DNA of 64,000 nucleotides from Myxococcota bacterium (GTDB taxonomy: Bacteria; Myxococcota_A; UBA796; CAJQPC01). A program made the position numbers and the translations under genes. Of the stretch, positions 56,119 through 64,000 are shown one piece after another; within the stretch, counting starts at the first letter, position 1, and the number at the start of each line of letters is the position of its first letter. The notes beneath the pieces are model-generated. The model searched no databases and was not told where the DNA came from. It was given only the letters and a program-made list of their open reading frames with translations. The stretch is from the NCBI GenBank assembly GCA_023150775.1, contig JAKLKE010000004.1:1-64000 (forward strand), in the 5' to 3' direction.

Positions 56119-56724
56119 GTGGCGCCCACCGAAGACGGCCCCGAGCCACCCCCAGACGACGCCCTGGCCACCCTCTGCGCCCGGGCCCAGGCGGCCTGGG
56201 TGCGCCGCTGGACACGCTCGTGGCGGGTGCGGCACCCCGGCGGGGCGCTCGTGGAGGTGGCGCAGGCCGCGGCGCCGACCCTCGGCGGGCTCGACCCCAA
56301 GGCCTGCCGCTGGCTGCGCCTCGACCCCGACGCCGCGCCCTGTGATCGTCGCCCCGGCCAGCCCCGGGCCGTGCGGGCCCAGCTCGACGACCCCTGCTGG
56401 CGCCTGGCGCTGGGGGGTCGGCCCGCGCTGATCGTGGCCGGGCGCGCGCTCTTGGCCTGGCCGCGCCCACGACGGGACGCGGCGTTGATCGGCGTCGCCG
56501 AGGCCCTGCCCTGCGGCTCCGAGCTGATCTTCACCGCCGCCGAGGCCCCGCCAGCCCACCCCCGCCTGCACCTCGTCGAGCGCCGCGCGCCCTTGGACCT
56601 CGGCGCCTTGGACGATCCTCCGGCCTGGGCGCCCCTCGCCGCGCCGCTGGCCTGGCTCACCGCCCCCGACCTCCGCGCGACCACCTTGTGGCGCCTCGCC
56701 GTGTGCAGCGACGGGGCGTGGTGA
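56119..56724 (+). CDS. Hypothetical protein, coupled to the upstream small gene
   Basis: GTG start 3 nt after the previous stop; no family recognised. Confidence 0.45.
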   Translation: MAPTEDGPEPPPDDALATLCARAQAAWVRRWTRSWRVRHPGGALVEVAQAAAPTLGGLDPKACRWLRLDPDAAPCDRRPGQPRAVRAQLDDPCWRLALGGRPALIVAGRALLAWPRPRRDAALIGVAEALPCGSELIFTAAEAPPAHPRLHLVERRAPLDLGALDDPPAWAPLAAPLAWLTAPDLRATTLWRLAVCSDGAW

Positions 56725-56727
56725 GGC

Positions 56728-57603
56728 TCAGGCGGCGGGGCTCAAGAGGTCGAGGATGGCGTCGGTGATGGCGCCGTCGCAGGCCGTGTCGTAGGCGGTG
56801 TACATCGGCTGGGCGTTCATCTCCAAGAGCACGAGCGCGCCCTCGTCGTCCTGTTTGAGGTCGGCGGCGCAGAGCTGCAGGCCCATCGCCGAGGCGAGGG
56901 CGAAGAGCGGCCCCAAGACCGCCTCCGGGGGGTCGTCCACCCGCTCAAAGGGCGCGTCGGGGGTGGCGCGGTGGTCCAAGACCTCGGCGTGGATCTGGAA
57001 GGTGAAGGCCCGCTCCCCCACCAAGGTCACGCGCAGCTCGGGGCCATGAAGGCGCGCTTGCACGAAGGCGGGCGACGGCGCGGCGCTGGCGTCGGCGTCT
57101 TGCTCGGCGAGGGCGTCTTCGAGGGGGACACAGAGCCCACCGCCGCGCAGGGGCTTGGCGACGAGGGCCTCCACCTCCCGCGCCCGCGAGGCGTGGAGAT
57201 CGTTGGTGACCACCCCTCTGGGCACACGCAGGCCGAGGCGCGCGGCGAGTCCCAAGGCGGCGACCTTGTTCACCCGCCGACCCAAGGCCTCACGGTTGAG
57301 CACGAAGACGCCGGGGTTCAGCGCGGCGTAGCCCACGAGCGCCTCGTACCAGTCCAAGGCGCGGGCGGCCACGGCGGGGCGTGGGTCGGCCAAGGCGGAG
57401 AAGACGTCGTGGCGGACCCAGAGCGCCGTGGGGCGCAGGGCCTCACCGTCAAGGCGTAAGACGCCGTCGGGCACGCCCAGGGTGAGCGTGGGCCAGGTCT
57501 CCGGGCCGACGAGCAGGCCCCGGGCGTTGATCCCCCGAGCCTCAGCGCGGCGCAGCGCCCGGGTGAGGTGCGGGTCAAGCGCCCCGCCCGCGAGCAGGAT
57601 CAC
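56728..57603 (-). CDS. ATP-grasp ligase resembling graspetide (MvdD/PsnB-like) macrocyclases
   Basis: GTG start; LVAKPLRGGGLCVPLED, FVQARLHGPELRVTLVGERAFTFQIHAE, CAADLKQDDEGALVLLEMNAQPMYTAYDTACDGAITDAILDLL; 6 nt after the repeat peptide gene. Confidence 0.75.
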   Translation of the reverse strand: MILLAGGALDPHLTRALRRAEARGINARGLLVGPETWPTLTLGVPDGVLRLDGEALRPTALWVRHDVFSALADPRPAVAARALDWYEALVGYAALNPGVFVLNREALGRRVNKVAALGLAARLGLRVPRGVVTNDLHASRAREVEALVAKPLRGGGLCVPLEDALAEQDADASAAPSPAFVQARLHGPELRVTLVGERAFTFQIHAEVLDHRATPDAPFERVDDPPEAVLGPLFALASAMGLQLCAADLKQDDEGALVLLEMNAQPMYTAYDTACDGAITDAILDLLSPAA

Positions 57604-57609
57604 CCCGGC

Positions 57610-57771
57610 CTACTTCTCGCCGAAGGCCTTCTTGCTGGCCTGCTGCTGGCGCTCGTCGCCGGGCTCTTCAGGGATGGCCATGGTCTTGTACTCGTCGTCG
57701 CCGGGCTCCTCGGGGATGGCCATGGTCTTGTACTCTTTGGGCGCCTGGGACTTCTTGGTCGTCTCGGCCAT
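57610..57771 (-). CDS. Candidate graspetide precursor peptide with two core repeats
   Basis: MAETTKKSQAPK-EYKTMAIPEEPGDD-EYKTMAIPEEPGDE-RQQQASKKAFGEK; alternative start at 57810. Confidence 0.7.
   Translation of the reverse strand: MAETTKKSQAPKEYKTMAIPEEPGDDEYKTMAIPEEPGDERQQQASKKAFGEK
57652..57735 (-). repeat. Two tandem 42-nt coding repeats (14 aa each)
   Basis: Units 57694-57735 and 57652-57693 encode EYKTMAIPEEPGDD and EYKTMAIPEEPGDE. Confidence 0.9.
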
Positions 57772-57819
57772 GGTGGCTCCGGGGTTGGGGGACGAGGTGG
57801 AGGATAGCACCTGCGCGGC

Positions 57820-58296
57820 TCAGCGGGTGGGCTCGTCTTGGTCCGCGCTGGGTGGGGTTTGAACGGCGCCAGGAACCCGGAACAGCGGGATCGGCGGCAA
57901 GGACAGGTCCATACGCCCAAAGAGCGAGTGGGTCAGCTCGCGCCAATACGGCCACACGTTGAGCACGCCGTTACGCTCGGCGAAGTCCTCAAGGTCATCC
58001 GGCTCGATGACGAAGGAGGCCGGGCGGCCGTAAATCGCCTGGTAGCGGGCGGTGATGAACAGCGGCGCAGACTCCGGCGCGACGTCTGCTTGGCCAAGGT
58101 GAAGGCTGAGCTTCACCGTCACGACGACGCTCGACGCCTGGGGATCGTCGGCGCCAGTGGCCTCGTAGTGCAGGTGAATTGTCTCGGAGCCTTTGAGCAC
58201 GCCATCGGTGATGGCTCCGCTGTGGGCGTGAACGTCACGCAGGTGGATGCCTTGAAGGTTAACGACTTGCCAAATGCGGGGAGTAGGCGTGGACAT
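57820..58296 (-). CDS. SecB-like chaperone, probable TAC chaperone
   Basis: SSVVVTVKLSLHLGQAD...LFITARYQAIYGRPASFVIEPDDLEDFAERNGVLNVWPYWRELTHSLFGRMDLSLPPIPLFRV. Confidence 0.8.
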   Translation of the reverse strand: MSTPTPRIWQVVNLQGIHLRDVHAHSGAITDGVLKGSETIHLHYEATGADDPQASSVVVTVKLSLHLGQADVAPESAPLFITARYQAIYGRPASFVIEPDDLEDFAERNGVLNVWPYWRELTHSLFGRMDLSLPPIPLFRVPGAVQTPPSADQDEPTR

Positions 58297-58299
58297 GGT

Positions 58300-58719
58300 T
58301 CAGCCCGTGCAACCGGCGAGGGCATCGCCATTGCTGTGGTCAACCGCCGGGCTACGACGGCAATGTTGAGTTTGAAACTGGTACACGATGGCACCGCCAG
58401 TGCTCGACGCAACGAGCGGACTTCTGTAGGAGTCCTTCTCTTTCCACTCTCGAATCGACAAGTTGACGACACCGCCCATGACATGCACGGTGCTTGCGAG
58501 AGTCCGAAGGCTGACGTTTCGCCCCCGAAGCATCTGCGTGATGTTGGCGGGGGACGTGCCGAGGCGACGCGCCAGTTCGGCGCGCGAGATCTGATGGTCT
58601 TCCATCCATCCCGCGATCTGCTCCATCACGTCCACGACGAGACCCTCCTCCGCATAGATGCGCTCGAAGTCGCTTTCGGAAAGCGGCGTCGGGAGGTTCG
58701 TCTGCTTCTTGGTGTCCAT
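58300..58719 (-). CDS. HigA-like XRE antitoxin with C-terminal extension
   Basis: HTH QISRAELARRLGTSPANITQMLRGRNVSLRTLASTVHVMGG; C-terminal tail beyond the HTH; 3-nt gap to the SecB-like gene. Confidence 0.8.
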   Translation of the reverse strand: MDTKKQTNLPTPLSESDFERIYAEEGLVVDVMEQIAGWMEDHQISRAELARRLGTSPANITQMLRGRNVSLRTLASTVHVMGGVVNLSIREWKEKDSYRSPLVASSTGGAIVYQFQTQHCRRSPAVDHSNGDALAGCTG

Positions 58720-58762
58720 GAGTTACACCTCACTACATGTATAGCCAGAACGCTATAACGGC

Positions 58763-59218
58763 CTATTTTTTTGAGGACTTCGACTTGATGCGCTGGTCGT
58801 TCTCCTCCTTCAGCCGCTTGGCTCGGAGAACATCGTCAGGTCGATGCGCATCCGTCTTCTTGATGACGCAGTAAAGTAAAAACCAAGTGGTCTTTTTCGG
58901 GTCAACGGTCTTGTCGGGATAGCACAGCACACGGAGTTGATGGGCCTTGATCTCATAGAGACCATCCTCCTGTAGATTCTTAAAGCGTAGTTCATTCCGA
59001 ATGAACGAATGGCCATGCTCCGCGATTAGCCTTGCATAGCGCAAAGCGGTTGCGTATTCCTTCGGACGCTCAGCCTTGAGCTGATCAAGAAACTCTTTGG
59101 ATGGCAGTCTCCCAGAAGCATCTTCGGCGAACCGAACTCGACATGCCAGACCATCGTTAACAAACGGGTCATTCAGCTCAAGCTGGAAATCATCGGACGA
59201 GTGGACACGAGAAGACAT
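58763..59218 (-). CDS. HigB/Gp49-like toxin
   Basis: LDQLKAERPKEYATALRYARLIAEHGHSFIRNELRFKNLQEDGLYEIKAHQLRVLCYPDKT...TWFLLYCVIKKTDAHRPDDVLRAKRLKEENDQR. Confidence 0.8.
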   Translation of the reverse strand: MSSRVHSSDDFQLELNDPFVNDGLACRVRFAEDASGRLPSKEFLDQLKAERPKEYATALRYARLIAEHGHSFIRNELRFKNLQEDGLYEIKAHQLRVLCYPDKTVDPKKTTWFLLYCVIKKTDAHRPDDVLRAKRLKEENDQRIKSKSSKK

Positions 59219-59304
59219 GGCGATCCTGTGTTGGGCTGTTAGCGGAATTAAGGTTCATAATGAGCTCCAGGTGGGGATGAACACGCGACTTAGCGTGCGT
59301 AGTT

Positions 59305-59332
59305 ATGTTAACCGTGAAGTTAACGATGTCAA
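59305..59332 (-). promoter_or_regulatory. TAC operon promoter with palindromic operator in the spacer
   Basis: Minus strand TTGACA-16 nt-TAACAT containing GTTAAC-N6-GTTAAC. Confidence 0.55.
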
Positions 59333-60462
59333 GTCATATTTTCGCCCTCCGCCCCCCGCGCCCTCACCCACTCCACCAGCGCCTTGTCCGACGGCGCGTT
59401 GAGCACGTTGAGCTCTGGCGCGGGCGGCAGGCCCAACAGCGCCTGCTCCCGGAGGCGGTGGGTGCGGCGCTCGCTGTCTTCGCCGAGGCGCTCGTAGCGG
59501 ATGTCCTCTTCTTCGAGGCGGATCAGGGCCTCGTAGAGGGCGAGCTGGCGGGGCAGCTCTTTGCAGGCCAAGAACACGTCTACGGTGGCGGCGCAGGCCC
59601 GAGCCGCGGCTTGTTCGATGGGGAAACGGTCGGCGACGGCCTTCATGTCCATGTCGTCGGAGAAGATCACGCCCTTGAAGCCCAGCTCTCCGCGCAGAAG
59701 CTCGGCGAGCAGGCGGCGGCTCAGGGTGGCGGGGTGGTCCTCGTCGTAGGCCGGGAAGACGACATGCGCGCTCATCACGCCGGGCACCCCGGCGGCGACG
59801 GCCTCGCGGAAGGGGCGCAGCTCCATTGCCTCTAATTGGGGACGCTCTTTCTCGACGATGGGCAGGGTGAGGTGGCTGTCTTGGTGGGTGTCGCCGTGGC
59901 CGGGGAAATGTTTGACGCAGGAGGTGATGCCTTCGCTCGACGCGCCCTTCATCCAGGCCAAGAGGTGCCGGGTGACCTTGGCCGCGTCGTCACCGAAGCT
60001 GCGGTCGCCGATCACGGGGTTCTTGGGGTTGGAGTTCACGTCCGCGCAGGGCGCCCAGTTGATGTGGAAGCCCATGGCCCGCAGCTCACGGCTGAGCCCG
60101 GCGGCGAGCTGCGCGGTGATCTTGGGGTCGTCGAGGTTGCCCAGCCAGCGCGCCGGAGGCCACAAGGTCGCCCCGTTGCGCACCCGCTGAACCCGGCCGC
60201 CCTCTTGGTCGATGGTGTGCAGAGGTGGGTGGCTCGTGGGCAAGAGGCTCGTCAGCTCACGGTTCAGCTCACGCACCTGGGCGGGCTCCTCGACGTTGCG
60301 GGCGAAGAGGATGAAGCCAAAGGGGCGGATCTCCCGGATGAGCTGGCGGGTGTCGTGGTCGAGCCCCGGGCCGGGCAGGCCCAAGATGAGGCGCTGACCC
60401 GCGCGGCGTTTGCGGTCGGCCAGAGACGTAGACTCGCCGACGGCCTCGACCTTGACCCTCAT
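59329..60462 (-). CDS. nagZ: Beta-N-acetylglucosaminidase, GH3 (NagZ-like)
   Basis: TIDQEGGRVQRV, CVKHFPGHGDTHQDSHLTLP, GVIFSDDMDMKAVADRF. Confidence 0.93.
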   Translation of the reverse strand: MRVKVEAVGESTSLADRKRRAGQRLILGLPGPGLDHDTRQLIREIRPFGFILFARNVEEPAQVRELNRELTSLLPTSHPPLHTIDQEGGRVQRVRNGATLWPPARWLGNLDDPKITAQLAAGLSRELRAMGFHINWAPCADVNSNPKNPVIGDRSFGDDAAKVTRHLLAWMKGASSEGITSCVKHFPGHGDTHQDSHLTLPIVEKERPQLEAMELRPFREAVAAGVPGVMSAHVVFPAYDEDHPATLSRRLLAELLRGELGFKGVIFSDDMDMKAVADRFPIEQAAARACAATVDVFLACKELPRQLALYEALIRLEEEDIRYERLGEDSERRTHRLREQALLGLPPAPELNVLNAPSDKALVEWVRARGAEGENMT

Positions 60463-60911
60463 AAGCTCTCCTCGGCGACGTCCGCGCTCGGGTCGTGGTG
60501 GGGGGCGTCCGCGTCGTGCTGGGAGAGCTCGATGAGCACGCCGCCGACGCTCTTGGGGTGGATGAACACCACCTTCGCGCCGTGGGCCCCGGGCTTGGGG
60601 GCGTCGGACAAGAAGCGGTAGCCTTTGGCCTGGAGCCGGGCCATGTCGCCCTCGATGTCATCGGTGCGGAAGCAGAGGTGGTGAACCCCCTCGCCACGGG
60701 TGCTGAGCGCCTTGGCGATGGGGCCCTCGCCGTGGAGCGGCGCGACCAGCTCAATGCGGGTGCCTTGGAGCGGGAAAAACGCCGTAGACGTCAGCTCGGT
60801 GAGCACGTCCTCGGTGCCGTGCAGCGTGAGTCCAAAGTCTTCGACGAAACGCCGGACGGCGGCGTTGAGATCCCCCGTCGCGATGGCGACGTGATCGAGC
60901 CCGATGATCAT
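60459..60911 (-). CDS. mce: Methylmalonyl-CoA epimerase
   Basis: LDHVAIATGDLNAAVRRFVEDFGL...RIELVAPLHGEGPIAKALSTRGEGVHHLCFRTDDI...VFIHPKSVGGVLIELSQ. Confidence 0.92.
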   Translation of the reverse strand: MIIGLDHVAIATGDLNAAVRRFVEDFGLTLHGTEDVLTELTSTAFFPLQGTRIELVAPLHGEGPIAKALSTRGEGVHHLCFRTDDIEGDMARLQAKGYRFLSDAPKPGAHGAKVVFIHPKSVGGVLIELSQHDADAPHHDPSADVAEESL

Positions 60912-61110
60912 GCTGAGCCTCCTGGGAAGGCCCGCTCCTTATCCGTTTCACCCCTCACGGGCCTCTCTGAGCCGCCCGCCGAGGGCGTCAGGCGCCGCGT
61001 CGCGCAGATCGCGTTAACGCGGTGTCAGGTCTTCGCTTCTTTGGAGCCGCGTCGGCAATGCCGGGCGCGCTCCGCCGTACTCGGGCATCGTTCGACTCTA
61101 AGGACGCCTC

Positions 61111-62445
61111 ATGCTCCGCTCCGCTCGTCTGCTCGTTGTCCTCGCCCTCCTCTCTTTGGCTTGCTCCGGCGGCGCGGGAGGCCCTGGCGGCCCCGGCGGC
61201 GAAGGCGGCGAGGAGGAGGCCAAACGAAAGGTCGATCCCCGCACCTTGGTCACCGTCGCCGCCGTCGGCCCGGGTGAGGTCGCGGCGACGATTCAGTCCA
61301 CCGGCGTCGTCGAGAGCGAGGCCCAGGCTGATCTCACCCCCGAGGCCAGCGGCACGGTGATCTCGATCTCCGTCGAAGAAGGCGACACGGTGAAGCGCGG
61401 CCAGGTGCTCGCCGTGATCCAGAACGCCAGCTTGGACGCGGCGTATGAGCGTGCGAAGGCCGAGCTGGCCCGGGCCGAGCGGGAGCTGGCCCAGGTCGAG
61501 TCGCTGCACAAGAGCGGTGCCGTCTCCAACACCGAGCTGAACACCGCCCGCGACGCGCTGAACACCGCAAAGACCACCTTGGCCGAGGCCCGCAGCTCCG
61601 CCGGGCACCTGCGGCTGGTGAGCCCCATCGACGGCACCGTCGCCGTGCGCGACCTGCGCTACGGTGAGGTCGCCGGAGGAAAACGGGCGTTTCAGGTGGT
61701 GGATCTCGACCGCCTGCGCGTCGTCGTGAAGCTCCCCGAGCGTGACCTCAGCCGCCTGCAGGTCGGCCAGCTCGCCACCCTCACCCCGGTCTATGACGCC
61801 GAGGTGCACGTCGCCGCCGAGCTCATCCGCCTCTCGCCCACCGTAGACGCCACCACGGGCACGGTTCGCGCCACCTTGGCCCTGCCCAAAGGTGAGCGCA
61901 CCTTACGCCCCGGCCAGTTTGTCTCGGCGACTCTGGAGACCGAGCGCCGCCAGGCCGCCCTCGTCGTGCCCCGGGAGGCCGTGGTCTACGACGACGGCCA
62001 GGCGATGGTCTACCGCGTCGCCATCGAGGAGCCCCCCAAAGAGGAGGCGCCCAAAGGCGGCGAAGTGAAGAAGGAGGGCGAAGAGGAGGCCAAGAAGAGC
62101 TTCAACTTCTCTTTTGGCGGAGAGGGTGGCGAAGGCGCCGAAGAAGAGAAGGAGATCGAGCTGCCCGGCCCCTACCGTGTGGCGCGAAAGGTGCCCGTCG
62201 AGCTTGGGCTCAGCGACGAAGACACCACGGAGATCGTGAGCGGCCTCAACCCCGGCGACGAGGTGGTCGTTGTCGGCCAGGCGAACCTGCGCGACGGCGC
62301 CCGGGTGCGGTTTGAGGCCGACCCCCGCCTTGAGGACGTGATCGCTGAAGAGGAGGCCAAGAAGAAGGCTGAGGCCGAGAAGGCCGAGGGCGCCAAAGAA
62401 GACGGCGCTGAGAAGGCCGAGAAGGCCGAAGGTGAGGAGGGATGA
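61111..62445 (+). CDS. RND efflux periplasmic adaptor (MFP) lipoprotein
   Basis: ALLSLACSGG lipobox; GTVISISVEEGDTVKRGQVLAVIQNASLDAAYERAKAELARAERELAQVESLHKSGAVSNTELNTAR; Glu/Lys/Gly-rich insert. Confidence 0.93.
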   Translation: MLRSARLLVVLALLSLACSGGAGGPGGPGGEGGEEEAKRKVDPRTLVTVAAVGPGEVAATIQSTGVVESEAQADLTPEASGTVISISVEEGDTVKRGQVLAVIQNASLDAAYERAKAELARAERELAQVESLHKSGAVSNTELNTARDALNTAKTTLAEARSSAGHLRLVSPIDGTVAVRDLRYGEVAGGKRAFQVVDLDRLRVVVKLPERDLSRLQVGQLATLTPVYDAEVHVAAELIRLSPTVDATTGTVRATLALPKGERTLRPGQFVSATLETERRQAALVVPREAVVYDDGQAMVYRVAIEEPPKEEAPKGGEVKKEGEEEAKKSFNFSFGGEGGEGAEEEKEIELPGPYRVARKVPVELGLSDEDTTEIVSGLNPGDEVVVVGQANLRDGARVRFEADPRLEDVIAEEEAKKKAEAEKAEGAKEDGAEKAEKAEGEEG

Positions 62446-64000
62446 GCCTCCCCCCGCCGCCCGAGCGGCCCCAAGAGGGCTTCTACGGCTTCCTCGTAGA
62501 CCGGCCCCTGGCCGTGCTCATGGTCTTCGTGGCCGTGGCGGTCTTCGGCTGGGTGTCTTACGGCCAGCTCCCGCTGAACCTGATGCCCGACCTGAGCTAC
62601 CCCACGCTCACCGTGCGCACGGAGTACCCCGGCGCGGCCCCCGAAGAGGTCGAGAGCCAGGTCTCTCGCCGGGTGGAGGAGGCGCTGTCTACGGCGGACG
62701 GCCTGTTGAGCATCGAGTCCCGCAGCCGGGCCGAGCGCAGCGACGTGATCTTGGAGTTCAACTGGGGCACGGACATGAGCGCCGCCGCCCAGTCGGTGCG
62801 GGAGCAGCTCCAGACGAGCACCTTCGGCGACGACGTGGGCCGCCCGCTCATCTTGCGCTACGACCCGACGCTAGACCCCATCCTGCGCATAGCGCTCTCG
62901 GTGAAGCCCGACGCCGCTGAAGAGGTCTCGCTCTTCGCGCTGCGTGAGCTGGCTGAAGACGAGGTCAAACGTGCCATCGAGACCCTCGACGGCGTGGCCG
63001 CGGTGCGGGTGCGCGGCGGCTTAGAGCGCCAGGTGCTCATCGAGGCCCGTGAGGAGTGGCTCGTCGCCCGGGGCGTCACCTTGGCCCAGCTCCAGGCCAC
63101 GCTCACCGCGGAGAACGTGAACATCGCCGGGGGCTCGATCCGTGAGGGCGAGACGGAGTACCTGCTTCGCACCCTGAACGAGATCGACGACTTAGACGAG
63201 CTCAAGCGCCTGCGGGTGCGCCGCTCCGACGGCCAGACGGTGCCGCTCTCGGAGCTGGCCATCGTGCGGGAGACCTACAAAGACCGCCAGGTCATCTCCC
63301 ACCTCGACGGCCAAGAGGCCGTGGAGCTGGAGGTCTTTAAGGAGGCCGACGCCAACATCGTCTCCGTGGCCCGGCGGGTGAAGGCGTGGCTGGGTGAAGA
63401 GGGCGGCGGGGAGGTGATGCCCGGCATGGAGGGCATGGACATCCCCGGCCTCACCACGGAGACCTTCGCCGATCGTCTGCCTGAAGGCGTGACCTTCGCC
63501 GTTCTGGACGATCAAGCGGCGTTTATTGAGGACGCGATCACCAACCTCGGCGACACCGCTGTGCAGGGCGGCCTGCTCGCCATCCTCATCCTGTTCTTGT
63601 TCTTGCGCGACTTCTCGGCCACCCGCATCATCGCCATCGCCATCCCCATCTCCATCGTGAGCGCCTTCGCGCCGATGTACCTCGGCGGCGTGTCGCTGAA
63701 CCTCATGTCTCTGGGCGGCCTGGCCTTGGGCGTGGGCATGTTGGTGGACAACTCCGTCGTCGTGCTGGAGGCGATCACGGTGTACCGCGAGGCCGGCTGG
63801 AGCCGCCGCGAGGCCGCCATCGCCGGGAGCGCCGAGGTCGCCGCCGCCGTCGTGGCCTCGACCCTCACCACCGTCGCCGTGTTTTTGCCCATCGTCTTCG
63901 TCGAGGGCGTCGCTGGGCAGATCTTCGGCGATCTCGCCCTCACCGTCGTCTACTCGCTCCTCGCCTCGTTGGCCGTGGCGCTGTTTTTGGTGCCCGTGCT
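62442..64000 (+). CDS. RND efflux transporter permease (AcrB/HAE-like), runs off the window end
   Basis: FLVDRPLAVLMVFVAVAVFGWVSYGQLPLNLMPDLSYPTLTVRTEYPGAAPEEVESQVSRRVEEAL...; absent from the ORF track because it is open-ended. Confidence 0.93.
   Translation, partial: MSLPPPPERPQEGFYGFLVDRPLAVLMVFVAVAVFGWVSYGQLPLNLMPDLSYPTLTVRTEYPGAAPEEVESQVSRRVEEALSTADGLLSIESRSRAERSDVILEFNWGTDMSAAAQSVREQLQTSTFGDDVGRPLILRYDPTLDPILRIALSVKPDAAEEVSLFALRELAEDEVKRAIETLDGVAAVRVRGGLERQVLIEAREEWLVARGVTLAQLQATLTAENVNIAGGSIREGETEYLLRTLNEIDDLDELKRLRVRRSDGQTVPLSELAIVRETYKDRQVISHLDGQEAVELEVFKEADANIVSVARRVKAWLGEEGGGEVMPGMEGMDIPGLTTETFADRLPEGVTFAVLDDQAAFIEDAITNLGDTAVQGGLLAILILFLFLRDFSATRIIAIAIPISIVSAFAPMYLGGVSLNLMSLGGLALGVGMLVDNSVVVLEAITVYREAGWSRREAAIAGSAEVAAAVVASTLTTVAVFLPIVFVEGVAGQIFGDLALTVVYSLLASLAVALFLVPV

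Noticed and set aside
57428-57862. Plus-strand ORF with repeated SSGMAMVLYS
   Set aside because: The repeat is just the antisense of the 42-nt precursor-peptide repeat; the minus-strand reading has operon context and a biochemical motif.

Overview
High-GC bacterial chromosomal window, probably Myxococcota/deltaproteobacterial-like (inferred from pilin tails, an OmpA protein with thrombospondin type-3 repeats, acidic D/S/T lipoprotein linkers and Hanks kinases). Most genes are ordinary: larB/larC, xseB, an XPB-type helicase pair, P5C dehydrogenase, etfBA, transaldolase, folK, tandem type IV pilins, P450, FIST, GGDEF proteins, OmpA, sat, CobW/COG0523 GTPase, nagZ, methylmalonyl-CoA epimerase and an RND efflux pair. 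No tRNA, rRNA or CRISPR was seen. The most interesting region is 56.7-59.35 kb (minus strand). It reads like a HigB toxin / HigA antitoxin / SecB-like chaperone (TAC) operon, followed by a 53-aa peptide with two tandem copies of EYKTMAIPEEPGD(D/E), then an ATP-grasp ligase 6 nt downstream. The KTxxxxEE spacing matches the TTxxxxEE logic of plesiocin-type graspetides, so this is a candidate minimal multi-core RiPP locus. Other notable items: a cobalamin riboswitch driving btuB plus a beta-propeller-like lipoprotein (possible BtuG analogue); two related families of ~45-55 bp direct repeats; a glycosyltransferase flanked by 75-bp duplicated tails of an Rpn-like nuclease gene; a pseudo-histidine kinase with H-to-W in the H-box; and tandem GGDEF proteins with altered signature motifs (GGDSF, GGAEF). 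All assignments come from reading the sequence and recalled family motifs; no searches were run.
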